Origin: Pleurocapsa minor HA4230-MV1
Lineage (GTDB): Bacteria; Cyanobacteriota; Cyanobacteriia; Cyanobacteriales; Xenococcaceae
Assembly (NCBI GenBank): GCA_019359095.1
Contig: JAHHHZ010000011.1
Span: forward strand, 310,001-374,000
Direction of reading: 5' to 3'
Length of the DNA stretch: 64,000 nt
The notes below the pieces were generated by a model. The model had not been told where the DNA came from and searched no databases. It was given only the letters and a program-made list of their open reading frames with translations. The translations under genes were made by a program, and so were the position numbers. Shown one piece after another: positions 54,141 through 62,920 of this stretch. Position 1 is the stretch's first letter; every line of letters starts with the position of its first letter.

Positions 54141-55304
54141 ATGACGAGAGCGATATTTCAACCCCCAAAATTACGCCTAGAAGAATGTGAAGATGAAGAA
54201 CGCAAGGTAACTTGGCTAGAGTTGTTTTTCGATTTGATTTTTGTAGTGGCGATCGCTCAACTAGCCCATAATTTTCATGCAGATTTTAGCTTACTGGGTT
54301 TAGCCAAACTAGGCGTTTTATTTGTCCCCGTGTGGTGGTGCTGGGTTGGCGAAGTCTTCTATGACACACGTTTCGATAATGATGGTTTAGTAGATCGCCT
54401 CATTACTCTGATGCAAATGGCGATCGCAGCGAGTCTGGCAGCTAATATTCATCATGGTTTAAGTAGCTCATCCGTCGGATTTGCCCTCAGCTACATCGCC
54501 TTTCGTGGCGTATTAATCTGTCAATATCTCCATGCAGGTTATCATATACCCCCAGCAAGATCCCTCACCAACTGGTATGCTGTTGGCTTTACTATCAGTC
54601 TTTTATTCTGGTTGGCTTCGTTGTTTGTGCCTCTACCCTGGCGTTTTGGGCTGTGGGGGTTGGGGTTAATTATTGATTTTGCCATTCCTCTAACTGCAGG
54701 AGAAAAAGTAGCTAAAGTTCCGCCTAATCTGACTCATACCACCGAAAGAATTGGGTTATTTACGATTATTGTTTTAGGCGAATCGATTGTTTCTGTAGTC
54801 GGTGGAGTATCTGAACTTGCTTGGACTCCTACTTCAATTGCGATCGCCCTATTAGGCTTATCCATTGCTTTTAGTTTCTGGTGGATGTATTTTGATACGG
54901 TGGATGAATCTCCTCTTCACGCCATGAAAAAAGGCAACATGACAATTGCCCTCACTTGGCTATATTCTCACCTACCATTGGCTGTCGGTTTAACTGCTAC
55001 TGGAGTAGGAGTCGAAAAGATGATTAGTGGTTTAGACAATGATGCTGCCAGAGGAGAAAAAGTTTTATTTTGTCTAGCAGTTAGTCTGTGTCTGCTGATT
55101 CTCTCCAGCCTCCATTGGACAAGCTGTGAGTTAGGTCAAACTAAATGTAAAAAAATCCTGACCTACTATCGTCTTGGTGCTGCTGCTTTTGTCTTAGCTT
55201 TGGCGATCGCCTGTAATGTTTTATCTTCCTTAGTAGTTATTACTTTGGTGGCATTTGTCTGCGCGATTCAAATCGTTTTAGATATTTTCAACACCTGCCC
55301 TTGA
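54141..55304 (+). CDS. ltrA: Low temperature requirement protein A (LtrA) family
   Basis: A 387-residue membrane protein with about ten to twelve helices. The family opening is RKVTWLELFFDLIFVVAIAQLAH, later FTIIVLGESIVSVVGGVSEL and FWWMYFDTVDESP. LtrA was named from Listeria, where loss impairs growth at low temperature; biochemical function is unknown. It follows the hybrid kinase after 51 bp and may be transcribed with it. A MITE-like repeat begins 5 bp beyond the stop codon. Confidence 0.9.
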   Translation: MTRAIFQPPKLRLEECEDEERKVTWLELFFDLIFVVAIAQLAHNFHADFSLLGLAKLGVLFVPVWWCWVGEVFYDTRFDNDGLVDRLITLMQMAIAASLAANIHHGLSSSSVGFALSYIAFRGVLICQYLHAGYHIPPARSLTNWYAVGFTISLLFWLASLFVPLPWRFGLWGLGLIIDFAIPLTAGEKVAKVPPNLTHTTERIGLFTIIVLGESIVSVVGGVSELAWTPTSIAIALLGLSIAFSFWWMYFDTVDESPLHAMKKGNMTIALTWLYSHLPLAVGLTATGVGVEKMISGLDNDAARGEKVLFCLAVSLCLLILSSLHWTSCELGQTKCKKILTYYRLGAAAFVLALAIACNVLSSLVVITLVAFVCAIQIVLDIFNTCP

Positions 55305-55309
55305 GCAAT

Positions 55310-55434
55310 TAAGTAGGTGGGTGTAATTAAATTGGAAATGAGGTTAGGGAGTAACAAGTAATGAGTAATGAGTAACGAGTAACAAATAGCTCTAAGGGTA
55401 GGGGTTTGATCAATTATTTTGCCTACCTACTTAA
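55310..55434 (+). repeat. 125-bp MITE-like element, copy 1
   Basis: Terminal inverted repeats TAAGTAGGTGGG (start) and CCTACCTACTTA (end). The centre contains a heptamer tract (AGTAATG/AGTAACG type, about 55357-55387). A nearly identical copy in opposite orientation lies at 59314-59454, so the two enclose about 3.9 kb. Confidence 0.85.
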
Positions 55435-55447
55435 CAACGAGCAATGA

Positions 55448-55486
55448 ACAATGAGTCCTAAAGGATTAGCTTCGCGTCACAATGAG
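55448..55486 (+). repeat. Small dispersed repeat in a heptamer tract
   Basis: TCCTAAAGGATTAGCTTCGC plus GTC (55456-55478), flanked by ACAATGAG on both sides. The flanks are also units of a CAATGA-type heptamer tract, so the direct repeat is not proof of target duplication. Confidence 0.75.
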
Positions 55487-55517
55487 CAGTGAACAACTAT
55501 GAGTAATCAGTAATTAT

Positions 55518-55555
55518 TAATCAGTCCTAAAGAATAAGCTTCGCAAATAATCAGT
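55518..55555 (+). repeat. Small dispersed repeat in a heptamer tract
   Basis: CCTAAAGAATAAGCTTCGCA plus AA (55526-55547), flanked by TAATCAGT on both sides, inside a TAATCAG-type tract. Confidence 0.75.
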
Positions 55556-55605
55556 AATTATCAAACCCGTTATAATCGCCATATTCTGTAAAATTTTCGG
55601 TATCC

Positions 55606-56889
55606 ATGAAAGAGCGTATTGCTAAATCCTTTGATATTTTCGCGAATAAATTAGTGCAGTTTAGCCAGGAAAAGGGTCGTTTATCTTGGTGGGTATTTTT
55701 GTTTGTTTTGGCTTTTACCCTGGTATCTATCACACCTTTACCTGGACATTCTCAGTCAGCTAGAAATCAACCTGTTGAACAAATTTGCCAAGCCGATCCC
55801 AAAAGAGAAATACGGGGTGTCTGGCTCACTAATGTTGATAGTGATGTCTTGTTTGAGGAGGAGAAAACCAAAGAAGCGATCGCCTTACTCGCCAAAGCTA
55901 ATTTTAATACTCTTTATCCTACGGTTTGGAATTGGGGCTATACTCTCTATCCTTCAGAGATAGCTAAATCTTTTACTGGACTGTCTCTTGACCCCACGGA
56001 AGGACTTCAAGGACGAGATATCTTAGCGGAAATGGTCGAATTAGGACATGAACAGGGAATGAGCGTCATTCCTTGGTTTGAGTTTGGCTTTATGGCTCCT
56101 GCTGATTCAGAGTTGGCACGTCATCCTGAATGGCTCACCGCCAGGCAAGACGGCAGTACTATTTGGTGGGAAGGGAAGGTACATCAAAGGGTGTGGTTAA
56201 ATCCTTTGCGTCCAGATGTGCAGCAGTTTATGACGGATTTAATTGTCGAGATTGTCTCTAACTATGACATTGATGGTATTCAGCTAGACGATCATTTTGG
56301 CTACCCATCAGAATTAGGTTATGACGACTATACTGTCAAGCTATATCAAGAGGAACATGAAGATAAACTACCGCCAAAAGATCCGCAAGATCCAGACTGG
56401 GTGCGCTGGCGTGCTGATAAGATCACAGATTATGTAGAGACTCTATTTCACGAAATTAAGCAACATAACCCTAACGCCATCGTTTCTGTTTCTCCCAACC
56501 CTCAGCATTTTTCCCTTAACTCTTTTTTGCTTGACTGGCATCGCTGGGAAAGAAAAGGCTTGATTGAAGAGTTAGTTGTGCAACTATATCGTGATGATAA
56601 CCAGAGCTTTATTAACGAATTAGAACAGCCTGAAATTCAAGCAGCAAGAGAACATATTCCCGTAGGCATCGGCATTCTCTCTGGTTTAAAAGGTCGTCCG
56701 ATTCCTTGGCGGAGAATATACCAGCAGGTTAAAATCGCTCGCGAGCATAAGTTTGCGGGGATATCTTTTTTCTTTTATGAAAGCCTTTGGAATTTAGCCA
56801 AGGAGTCTCCCACAAGCAGACAGGCTGCACTAAAGAGTTTACTTTACCATCAGACACAACCTTCTCACGTATCTGACTGTAAATCCTGA
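55606..56889 (+). CDS. Glycoside-hydrolase-like protein (GHL10/DUF187)
   Basis: A 427-residue secreted or membrane-anchored protein. One hydrophobic segment lies at about 28-47 (WWVFLFVLAFTLVSITPLPG). The barrel domain starts at REIRGVWLTNVDSDVLF and includes YPTVWNWGYTLYP, VIPWFEFGFM, DIDGIQLDDHFGYP and VSVSPNPQHF. This is the GHL10 clan of putative glycosidases; relatives act on or bind glycans of the cell envelope, but activity is rarely shown. Acidic residues in QLDDHFGYP are likely active-site groups. It lies between two inverted MITE-like copies and is followed after 75 bp by the cNMP/methyltransferase gene. Confidence 0.85.
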   Translation: MKERIAKSFDIFANKLVQFSQEKGRLSWWVFLFVLAFTLVSITPLPGHSQSARNQPVEQICQADPKREIRGVWLTNVDSDVLFEEEKTKEAIALLAKANFNTLYPTVWNWGYTLYPSEIAKSFTGLSLDPTEGLQGRDILAEMVELGHEQGMSVIPWFEFGFMAPADSELARHPEWLTARQDGSTIWWEGKVHQRVWLNPLRPDVQQFMTDLIVEIVSNYDIDGIQLDDHFGYPSELGYDDYTVKLYQEEHEDKLPPKDPQDPDWVRWRADKITDYVETLFHEIKQHNPNAIVSVSPNPQHFSLNSFLLDWHRWERKGLIEELVVQLYRDDNQSFINELEQPEIQAAREHIPVGIGILSGLKGRPIPWRRIYQQVKIAREHKFAGISFFFYESLWNLAKESPTSRQAALKSLLYHQTQPSHVSDCKS

Positions 56890-56964
56890 TCCCCATAATG
56901 ATGATTAGCGCGATTAATTTGGGAATAATGACCTGGGGTGTGCAGCATGGAGAACCCAAACTAA

Positions 56965-58434
56965 ATGGACAGTAGATTAAAATATTTGACTATTGAAGAC
57001 TATAGCGTTCTACTAGAGCAAGCCCAGGTAGCCACCTATAAACAGCATGAAGTAATTCTCAAAGAAGGTCGTCCATCCCAGGCGATCTATTTAGTACGTA
57101 AAGGTACGGTGAGGATTGAAAGAGCGGCTACGGGTAGAGATGTGGCGATCGCTTTTCTCGAACCAGGAGAGGTTTTTGGCGAAATTTCTTTTCTTGAGGG
57201 TGTGCCAACTACTAGCGGTGTAATTGCTCAAGAAGATGTGGAAGTTTGCGTGATTAACCAAGAGCAACTTACTGTCTTACTGTCTACTAAACCTGGTTTA
57301 TCGGATCGTTTTTATCAATCTTTGGCACATAATTTGTCTGGTCGTCTTCATCAAACTTCTTCTTTGGTGTCTCACTTAATGCGACGGGTACGTATGGCAC
57401 CAGAATATCATGGTCATCGTACGGGACAGGCTGGACAAAATGAAATTCCTCCTGAATTAGTTGGTGAAACTGAATTATTTAAAAAGAATTTAAGCAGCAT
57501 CGAACAGTTAATTCGTCACCGAGAAATCAGTGAACTGGATGCTCAAATACAGATTGACAAAATCTGTAATATGTTGATTAGCACCCTTAGAGAGCAAATT
57601 ATCGAAGAGCCAAAAATTGCTCAGGCAATTGGGACTTTTATTTTCCGTGAAACCTTTCCGTTTTTCATGCTCAGTAGTTTCCTAGATCGAGCTTTTCGTA
57701 GACCAGGAGGTTATGTTAGCGACTCTTATGTGACTGAATTGCTTTCCCAAAACGAACCAGAAGGGGATGGCTATTTGGGCATTTATCTAGACCGTTGGAT
57801 TCGCTCTCGACCTACCTGTTTAGCTCTTAAAAACCGTGGCGGGATCATTACTGAAACCATAAAACATCTAATTCATAATTGGACGGAATCAGGTCCCGTA
57901 CCCGTCACTAGTATCGCTAGTGGTTCAGCAGCGGAAATTTTGGATCTGTATTTTCGAGCCGAGCCACCTAATGTTCATGTCACCTGCATCGATTTTAATC
58001 ATCAGGAAATATCTTCGGCTGCTAACACCGCTCATAAATGGGGTTGGCAAAATCATCTAACCTTTGTTCAAGATAATTTCTTTTTAATCGCTGAAGGCTA
58101 TAGTCAAATTGATATTCCACCCCAGAAAATGATTTATAGCGTTAGTATGGCAAATTGTTTGCGCGATCGCGAATTTATTCGGATTCTCGACTGGATTTAC
58201 GATCATCTTTTACCTAACGGAATTGTTATTCTTGGTAATCTACATGCTGCTAACCCTGACCGTATTTTACTCGAACATATTCTGGAGTGGCATTCGATCT
58301 ATCGCTCCGCAGATGATTTAGAATCGCTATTTTCTCGTTCTAAATTCCGTTCTCTTCCTCTGTCAATTCAGTCTGATGAATATGGCGTTGAATTATTTGT
58401 AATTTGTAAGAAAGCTTGGGAAATCAATAAATAA
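56965..58434 (+). CDS. Cyclic-nucleotide-binding domain fused to a class I methyltransferase-like domain
   Basis: A 489-residue protein. The first 125 residues form a cNMP-binding domain: KEGRPSQAIYLVRKGTVRIE, then FLEPGEVFGEISFLEGVPTT as the phosphate-binding cassette region. A helical linker follows (about 150-260). The C-terminal half is a Rossmann-type SAM methyltransferase: TSIASGSAAEILDLYF (motif I, about 320), VTCIDFNHQEISSAA, and PQKMIYSVSMANCLRD. There is no helix-turn-helix, so it is not a CRP-type regulator. It may couple cAMP or cGMP level to methylation of an unknown target. The cassette lacks a clear arginine for the phosphate, so ligand binding is uncertain. Confidence 0.82.
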   Translation: MDSRLKYLTIEDYSVLLEQAQVATYKQHEVILKEGRPSQAIYLVRKGTVRIERAATGRDVAIAFLEPGEVFGEISFLEGVPTTSGVIAQEDVEVCVINQEQLTVLLSTKPGLSDRFYQSLAHNLSGRLHQTSSLVSHLMRRVRMAPEYHGHRTGQAGQNEIPPELVGETELFKKNLSSIEQLIRHREISELDAQIQIDKICNMLISTLREQIIEEPKIAQAIGTFIFRETFPFFMLSSFLDRAFRRPGGYVSDSYVTELLSQNEPEGDGYLGIYLDRWIRSRPTCLALKNRGGIITETIKHLIHNWTESGPVPVTSIASGSAAEILDLYFRAEPPNVHVTCIDFNHQEISSAANTAHKWGWQNHLTFVQDNFFLIAEGYSQIDIPPQKMIYSVSMANCLRDREFIRILDWIYDHLLPNGIVILGNLHAANPDRILLEHILEWHSIYRSADDLESLFSRSKFRSLPLSIQSDEYGVELFVICKKAWEINK

Positions 58435-58450
58435 GATAGTAGCCGTACTG

Positions 58451-58511
58451 GGAAATAGGAAGTAGGAAGTAGGAAATAGGAAATAGGAAATAGGAAATAG
58501 GAAATAGGAAG
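58451..58511 (+). repeat. Heptamer tandem tract (GGAAATA) about 8.7 copies
   Basis: Eight heptamers GGAAATA or GGAAGTA plus five bases, filling the gap between two convergent stop codons (58434 and 58514). Confidence 0.9.
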
Positions 58512-58513
58512 TT

Positions 58514-59146
58514 TTAACGGTGATCGAAGATGTTCTGATATTGCAGCATGTCTAAAGCGACCAATACAGGAACTACCTGAAAACACTGCTGTGCTAGCTG
58601 TTCTCTACCTTCTCTTTTAAGCATTTCCATGAGTTTTTCTTTCGCATCCAGTAGATATCGCACATCGTTAGCTGCGTAATCATACTGCTCACGGGAAAGG
58701 TTATCCATATTTCCCCAATCAGAACTAGTAATACTTTTATCTAAATCTACTCCAGCTAATTCAGCAATTAAACTTTTTAATCCATGATTAGAAGTATAAG
58801 TCCGAGCTAGTTTACTAGCAATCTTGGTGCAAAAAATTGGTGCGGTTTCAATGCCAAAGGTCACGTTGAACTGTGCCACATCAAAACGAGCATAATGAAA
58901 GACTTTTGTAACATCCCACGAAGTAAGTAACTTTTCTAGATTGGGTGCTGCTGTTTGTCCTTTAGAGATCCGTATGGCACTGACAAACCCTAGATCATCG
59001 CAAATTTGCACCAAACACAGGCGATCGCGTCCTAAAACTAAACCCATCGTTTCGGTATCAATCGCCACTGCTTCTGCTGCCATATAGCGAGATAAACTGG
59101 CGCTATCTAAATCTTCATCAAAAACTTGAACGTTCTCTAAAACCAT
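58514..59146 (-). CDS. rnd: RNase D-like 3'-5' exonuclease
   Basis: A 210-residue DEDDy exonuclease. Motif I is AVAIDTETMGL (D30 and E32), motif II is VFHYARFDVAQF, and motif III is YDYAANDVRYLLD with the catalytic tyrosine and aspartate. The HRDC domain of longer RNase D is missing, as in many short cyanobacterial forms. It likely trims RNA 3' ends such as tRNA precursors. Convergent with the cNMP/methyltransferase gene; its upstream 359 bp contain the second MITE-like copy. Confidence 0.9.
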   Translation of the reverse strand: MVLENVQVFDEDLDSASLSRYMAAEAVAIDTETMGLVLGRDRLCLVQICDDLGFVSAIRISKGQTAAPNLEKLLTSWDVTKVFHYARFDVAQFNVTFGIETAPIFCTKIASKLARTYTSNHGLKSLIAELAGVDLDKSITSSDWGNMDNLSREQYDYAANDVRYLLDAKEKLMEMLKREGREQLAQQCFQVVPVLVALDMLQYQNIFDHR

Positions 59147-59313
59147 ATTGCCGATCTAATTTTCTTTAATAAATATTTGACTGAAATAATATTCTCCTTA
59201 TTTATTTTTGGCTACTCTAATGTGAGTTTGAGTTACGACAATTTAACGGTTAGGTTAGCCATAAAACGAATCATTCTAATTTTTAATTAGGTTACTATTT
59301 CCTGCCAAACTCA

Positions 59314-59454
59314 TAAGTAGGTAGGCAAAATAATTGATCAAATCCCTACCCTTAGAGCTATTTGTCCTAAAGGATACCGCTCCGCATATTACTCGTTACT
59401 TGTTACTTGTTACTCCCTAACCTCATTTCCAATTTAATTACACCCACCTACTTA
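59314..59454 (-). repeat. MITE-like element, copy 2 (inverted), carrying a small dispersed repeat
   Basis: Apart from a 24-bp insertion, one base change and one fewer heptamer, this is the reverse complement of copy 1 at 55310-55434. Ends are TAAGTAGGTAGG and CCCACCTACTTA. Confidence 0.85.
59365..59388 (+). repeat. Small dispersed repeat inside MITE copy 2
   Basis: TCCTAAAGGATACCGCTCCG plus CATA, exactly 24 bp absent from MITE copy 1, between GCTATTTG and TTACTCG. The empty site in copy 1 defines the insertion boundaries. Confidence 0.85.
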
Positions 59455-59505
59455 GCTTAATATTGCCCGTAGAAATCAGTTTAGTCAAAGTCGATATAGC
59501 TTAAT

Positions 59506-59823
59506 CTAGATCAAAGTACTTAAATGCTGAATTAGCTGTGGCGCTTGTTGAACTCCTTCTATTTTTTCGGCTGGCTGACCGTCTTTAAATAGAACTAACG
59601 TTGGCAGAGCTTCAATTTGATACTTAGAGGCTAGATTAGGATACTTATCAGTGTCAATTTTGACTACCTGAAGGCGATCGCGTAAAGTTGCGCCAACCTG
59701 TTCGAGAATGGGAGCCATCATTTGGCAAGGACCACACCAGGTAGCATAAAAGTCTACTAACACAGGGACATTAGAACTTTCTAAGAGATCTTCAAAACTG
59801 GAAAATTGCTTTTTAACTGACAT
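59506..59823 (-). CDS. trxA: Thioredoxin
   Basis: A 105-residue thioredoxin with the active site WCGPC (C30 and C33 in DFYATWCGPCQMMAP) and the cis-proline in EALPTLVLF. It reduces protein disulfides, using electrons from ferredoxin- or NADPH-thioredoxin reductase, and is a likely reductant for peroxiredoxins such as the PrxQ at 5910. The short sequence and VSVKKQFSSFEDLL opening place it among the smaller cyanobacterial thioredoxins. It stands alone, divergent from fabG. Confidence 0.95.
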   Translation of the reverse strand: MSVKKQFSSFEDLLESSNVPVLVDFYATWCGPCQMMAPILEQVGATLRDRLQVVKIDTDKYPNLASKYQIEALPTLVLFKDGQPAEKIEGVQQAPQLIQHLSTLI

Positions 59824-59955
59824 AGCGATCGCCTGATATATTGCTTACTAACTGGGTCACAAGAGAAAATTAGTCTAAGAGACTGGTTAGCCTATATGAT
59901 AGCTAAGTTAATGGGAAAGCTAGATAGAGTTGTAGTAATTAGTAATTTTATTTAG

Positions 59956-60750
<795 letters not shown>

Positions 60751-60828
60751 AGTCGTTGGAGATTTTGTGGTTTTAGTTTGGGGTCAATTGGCTCGTAGCT
60801 ATAAGCTCTAAGCTATAAGCCTTTTAAG

Positions 60829-60896
60829 CAATGAGTCCTAAAGGATTATTCCTAAAGGATTAGCTCGCAAGCTCGCGTCCTTCGCGTCACAATGAG
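60829..60896 (+). repeat. Small dispersed repeat, apparently nested copies
   Basis: Two starts of CCTAAAGGATTA (60837 and 60852), then GCTCGCAAGCTCGCG and TTCGCGTC, flanked by CAATGAG at 60829-60835 and 60890-60896. It looks like one copy inserted within another. Confidence 0.7.
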
Positions 60897-60918
60897 CAAT
60901 TAACAGTGAAAAATTCAG

Positions 60919-60956
60919 TAATTAGTCCTAAAGGATAAGCTTCGCAAATAATTAGT
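60919..60956 (+). repeat. Small dispersed repeat in a heptamer tract
   Basis: CCTAAAGGATAAGCTTCGCA plus AA (60927-60948), flanked by TAATTAGT on both sides. Confidence 0.75.
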
Positions 60957-60958
60957 AA

Positions 60959-61429
60959 TCAGTAATCAACTGTTACGGGTAGTTCTTGGATTCGTCGGGC
61001 TAAGTCTTCGGTAGATTTAGAGTTGTGCAGCACCATTGTTGTGGTTTCGTTGCGCTCAAAGCCGATGCGCTCATAGAAGCTTTGTTGATGGGTGGTAGTT
61101 AGGTAAACCCTTTCTACTTTGCTTACCATCGGATGAGATAAGACAGTTTGCACCAGTTTTCTACCCAAGCCTACTCCTTGGTAGTCGGGGTCAACAACTA
61201 CATCCCAGATGCCAGCGCGGTATACTCCATCTGAAGTTGCTCTGGCAAAACCGATTAAGCGATCGCCATCCCAGACAGTAACTACAGGATTGCTGTTGGC
61301 GATCGCCATTTTTAGATCGTCCATATTTCGCGATCGCGCCCAAAAAGCAGTTTTGACAAATAAATGTTGCAGTTGTTCAAAGTCTACTTTTGATTTATCG
61401 GCACAAAACTGAATATGACTACAATCCAT
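60959..61429 (-). CDS. GNAT-family N-acetyltransferase
   Basis: A protein of about 156 residues from the ATG at 61429, chosen over an in-frame GTG at 61441 because AGGTGG lies 8 bp before the ATG. The acetyl-CoA-binding motif is VVVDPDYQGVGLGRKLVQTVL (about residues 88-108) and FYERIGFERN is the C-terminal motif. It resembles the plastid/cyanobacterial GNAT group that acetylates protein N-termini and lysines, but substrate cannot be inferred. A heptamer/dispersed-repeat region lies just after its stop codon. Confidence 0.85.
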   Translation of the reverse strand: MDCSHIQFCADKSKVDFEQLQHLFVKTAFWARSRNMDDLKMAIANSNPVVTVWDGDRLIGFARATSDGVYRAGIWDVVVDPDYQGVGLGRKLVQTVLSHPMVSKVERVYLTTTHQQSFYERIGFERNETTTMVLHNSKSTEDLARRIQELPVTVDY

Positions 61430-61658
61430 TGCGGTTACCACCTATTGCTATTATTGCAAGAACAGAACTCTGAAGATCGCGTTTTAAACTAGCTTATTTA
61501 TTTTTTATCTGGTGTAATACCAGACATCAGATGTGATTTTCAGTGTTTTTAAAATACTATCGCGATCTTTGCAAATTTTTGGTGAATTATGCAAGATTTA
61601 TATAGTTATTTCCTGACATTCTAACTCACGAATAACAAGAGGTGCATTGGATAAATAT

Positions 61659-62081
61659 TCAATTTATTTCTGGAAGATCGTAGAAAATCATGTCTGCGTA
61701 AGGATCTTGTTTCGTTGCGAGAAGTCGTGTTTGCCAATTACCTACGTGCAGTTCTAATTGATGATTATCAGGATCTAGAATGTATAGTGAATCTCCCTCA
61801 CTTTTATTTTCTTGCCATAGTTTGAGATTGAGTCGCTCATTTTGCTGGCACTCTCGCAAAAATTCTGGCGAAACACTAAAGGCAATATGGGTGTAGTTTA
61901 AAGATCTTGAACTATCAAGATGGTGATTTAGACTTAAACACAGCCAAAAATCACCTGCGAGTAGATATGCGCCGCGTTTCCATTTAGCCAGAGGCTTACA
62001 GCCTAAAGTTTGAGTATAAAAGTTAAAGGATGTTTTTAAACAAGAAACTGATAAAGTAAGGTGGTTTAATCCTTGCAACAT
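61659..62081 (-). CDS. FosA-like glyoxalase-fold metalloenzyme
   Basis: A 140-residue VOC-fold protein close in pattern to the fosfomycin resistance enzyme FosA. Metal ligands H7 (GLNHLTL), H65 (YTHIAF) and E110 (LELHVG) are all present. Active-site positions of FosA are also kept with nearly the same numbering: T9, W46, S94, S98, Y100 and R119 (KSEGDSLYILDPD, QTRLLATKQDPY). Two contacts differ, K90 to Q and R93 to K. FosA adds glutathione to fosfomycin with Mn2+; cyanobacteria contain glutathione. The natural substrate here may be another epoxide. The gene is an isolated chromosomal gene. Confidence 0.8.
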   Translation of the reverse strand: MLQGLNHLTLSVSCLKTSFNFYTQTLGCKPLAKWKRGAYLLAGDFWLCLSLNHHLDSSRSLNYTHIAFSVSPEFLRECQQNERLNLKLWQENKSEGDSLYILDPDNHQLELHVGNWQTRLLATKQDPYADMIFYDLPEIN

Positions 62082-62135
62082 AGAGTTTAAAGCTTCCTCG
62101 CTCTTTTACTGTTTATATTCTGGATAATAATTTTT

Positions 62136-62762
62136 ATGATAACGATCGCTTTACCAAAAGGTGCTTTATTAAAAGACAGTATCGAGCTATTTAAGAATTT
62201 AGGCTTAGATTTTAGTGCTTTCCTCGATAAAAACAACCGTCAACTACAAATTACCGAGGCGACAAATACCGCTAAAGCTTTACTGGTAAGAGCGCAGGAT
62301 GTGCCTGTATACGTCGAATACGGTCAAGCACAGCTAGGAGTTGTGGGTTATGATGTGTTGCGAGAAAAACAGCCAGAAGTGGCGAATCTCGTCGATCTAG
62401 AATTTGGCTATTGTCGCCTATCGGTAGCTGTACCTGCTAGTAGTTCCTATCGTCGTTCTGTGGAATTGCCTCCCCACGGTAGAGTGGCTTCTAAATTTGT
62501 TAACTGTGCCAAAGAATATTTTGATGGTATTGACTTGCCCATAGAAATTGTACCGTTGTCTGGTTCTGTCGAGTTGGGGCCGATTACAGGGATGTCTGAG
62601 GCGATCGTCGATTTAGTTTCGACAGGGAAAACGCTGAAGGAAAATGGCTTGATTGAAATTGATGTGCTATGCGAAAGTAGTGCCAGACTGATTGCTCATC
62701 CCCTTAGCTATCGTTTAAATCGAGATAATATCAACGACTTAGTATCTCAGCTCAGAAGTTAG
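62136..62762 (+). CDS. hisG: ATP phosphoribosyltransferase, short form
   Basis: A 208-residue catalytic subunit that joins ATP and PRPP in the first step of histidine synthesis. Marks are [36 protein letters not shown] and the PRPP loop [18 protein letters not shown]. It lacks the C-terminal regulatory domain of long HisG, so it needs the HisZ partner, encoded elsewhere. The gene lies 159 bp before an ABC exporter gene, and 54 bp after the divergent start of the FosA-like gene. Confidence 0.95.
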   Translation: MITIALPKGALLKDSIELFKNLGLDFSAFLDKNNRQLQITEATNTAKALLVRAQDVPVYVEYGQAQLGVVGYDVLREKQPEVANLVDLEFGYCRLSVAVPASSSYRRSVELPPHGRVASKFVNCAKEYFDGIDLPIEIVPLSGSVELGPITGMSEAIVDLVSTGKTLKENGLIEIDVLCESSARLIAHPLSYRLNRDNINDLVSQLRS

Positions 62763-62920
62763 CAATTCTTGATAATCCTGTCATAATTTAAATAATTAGT
62801 GCGAATTAGTTTTACTCAAATTAATTAGTTTTTAGCTATCAGCTTCTGAGATAAAAGCTGGTAATAATAGGTGATTTGCAGATTCTTTAGGTTATTCCGC
62901 ATCCATTAATATTGAAATTC

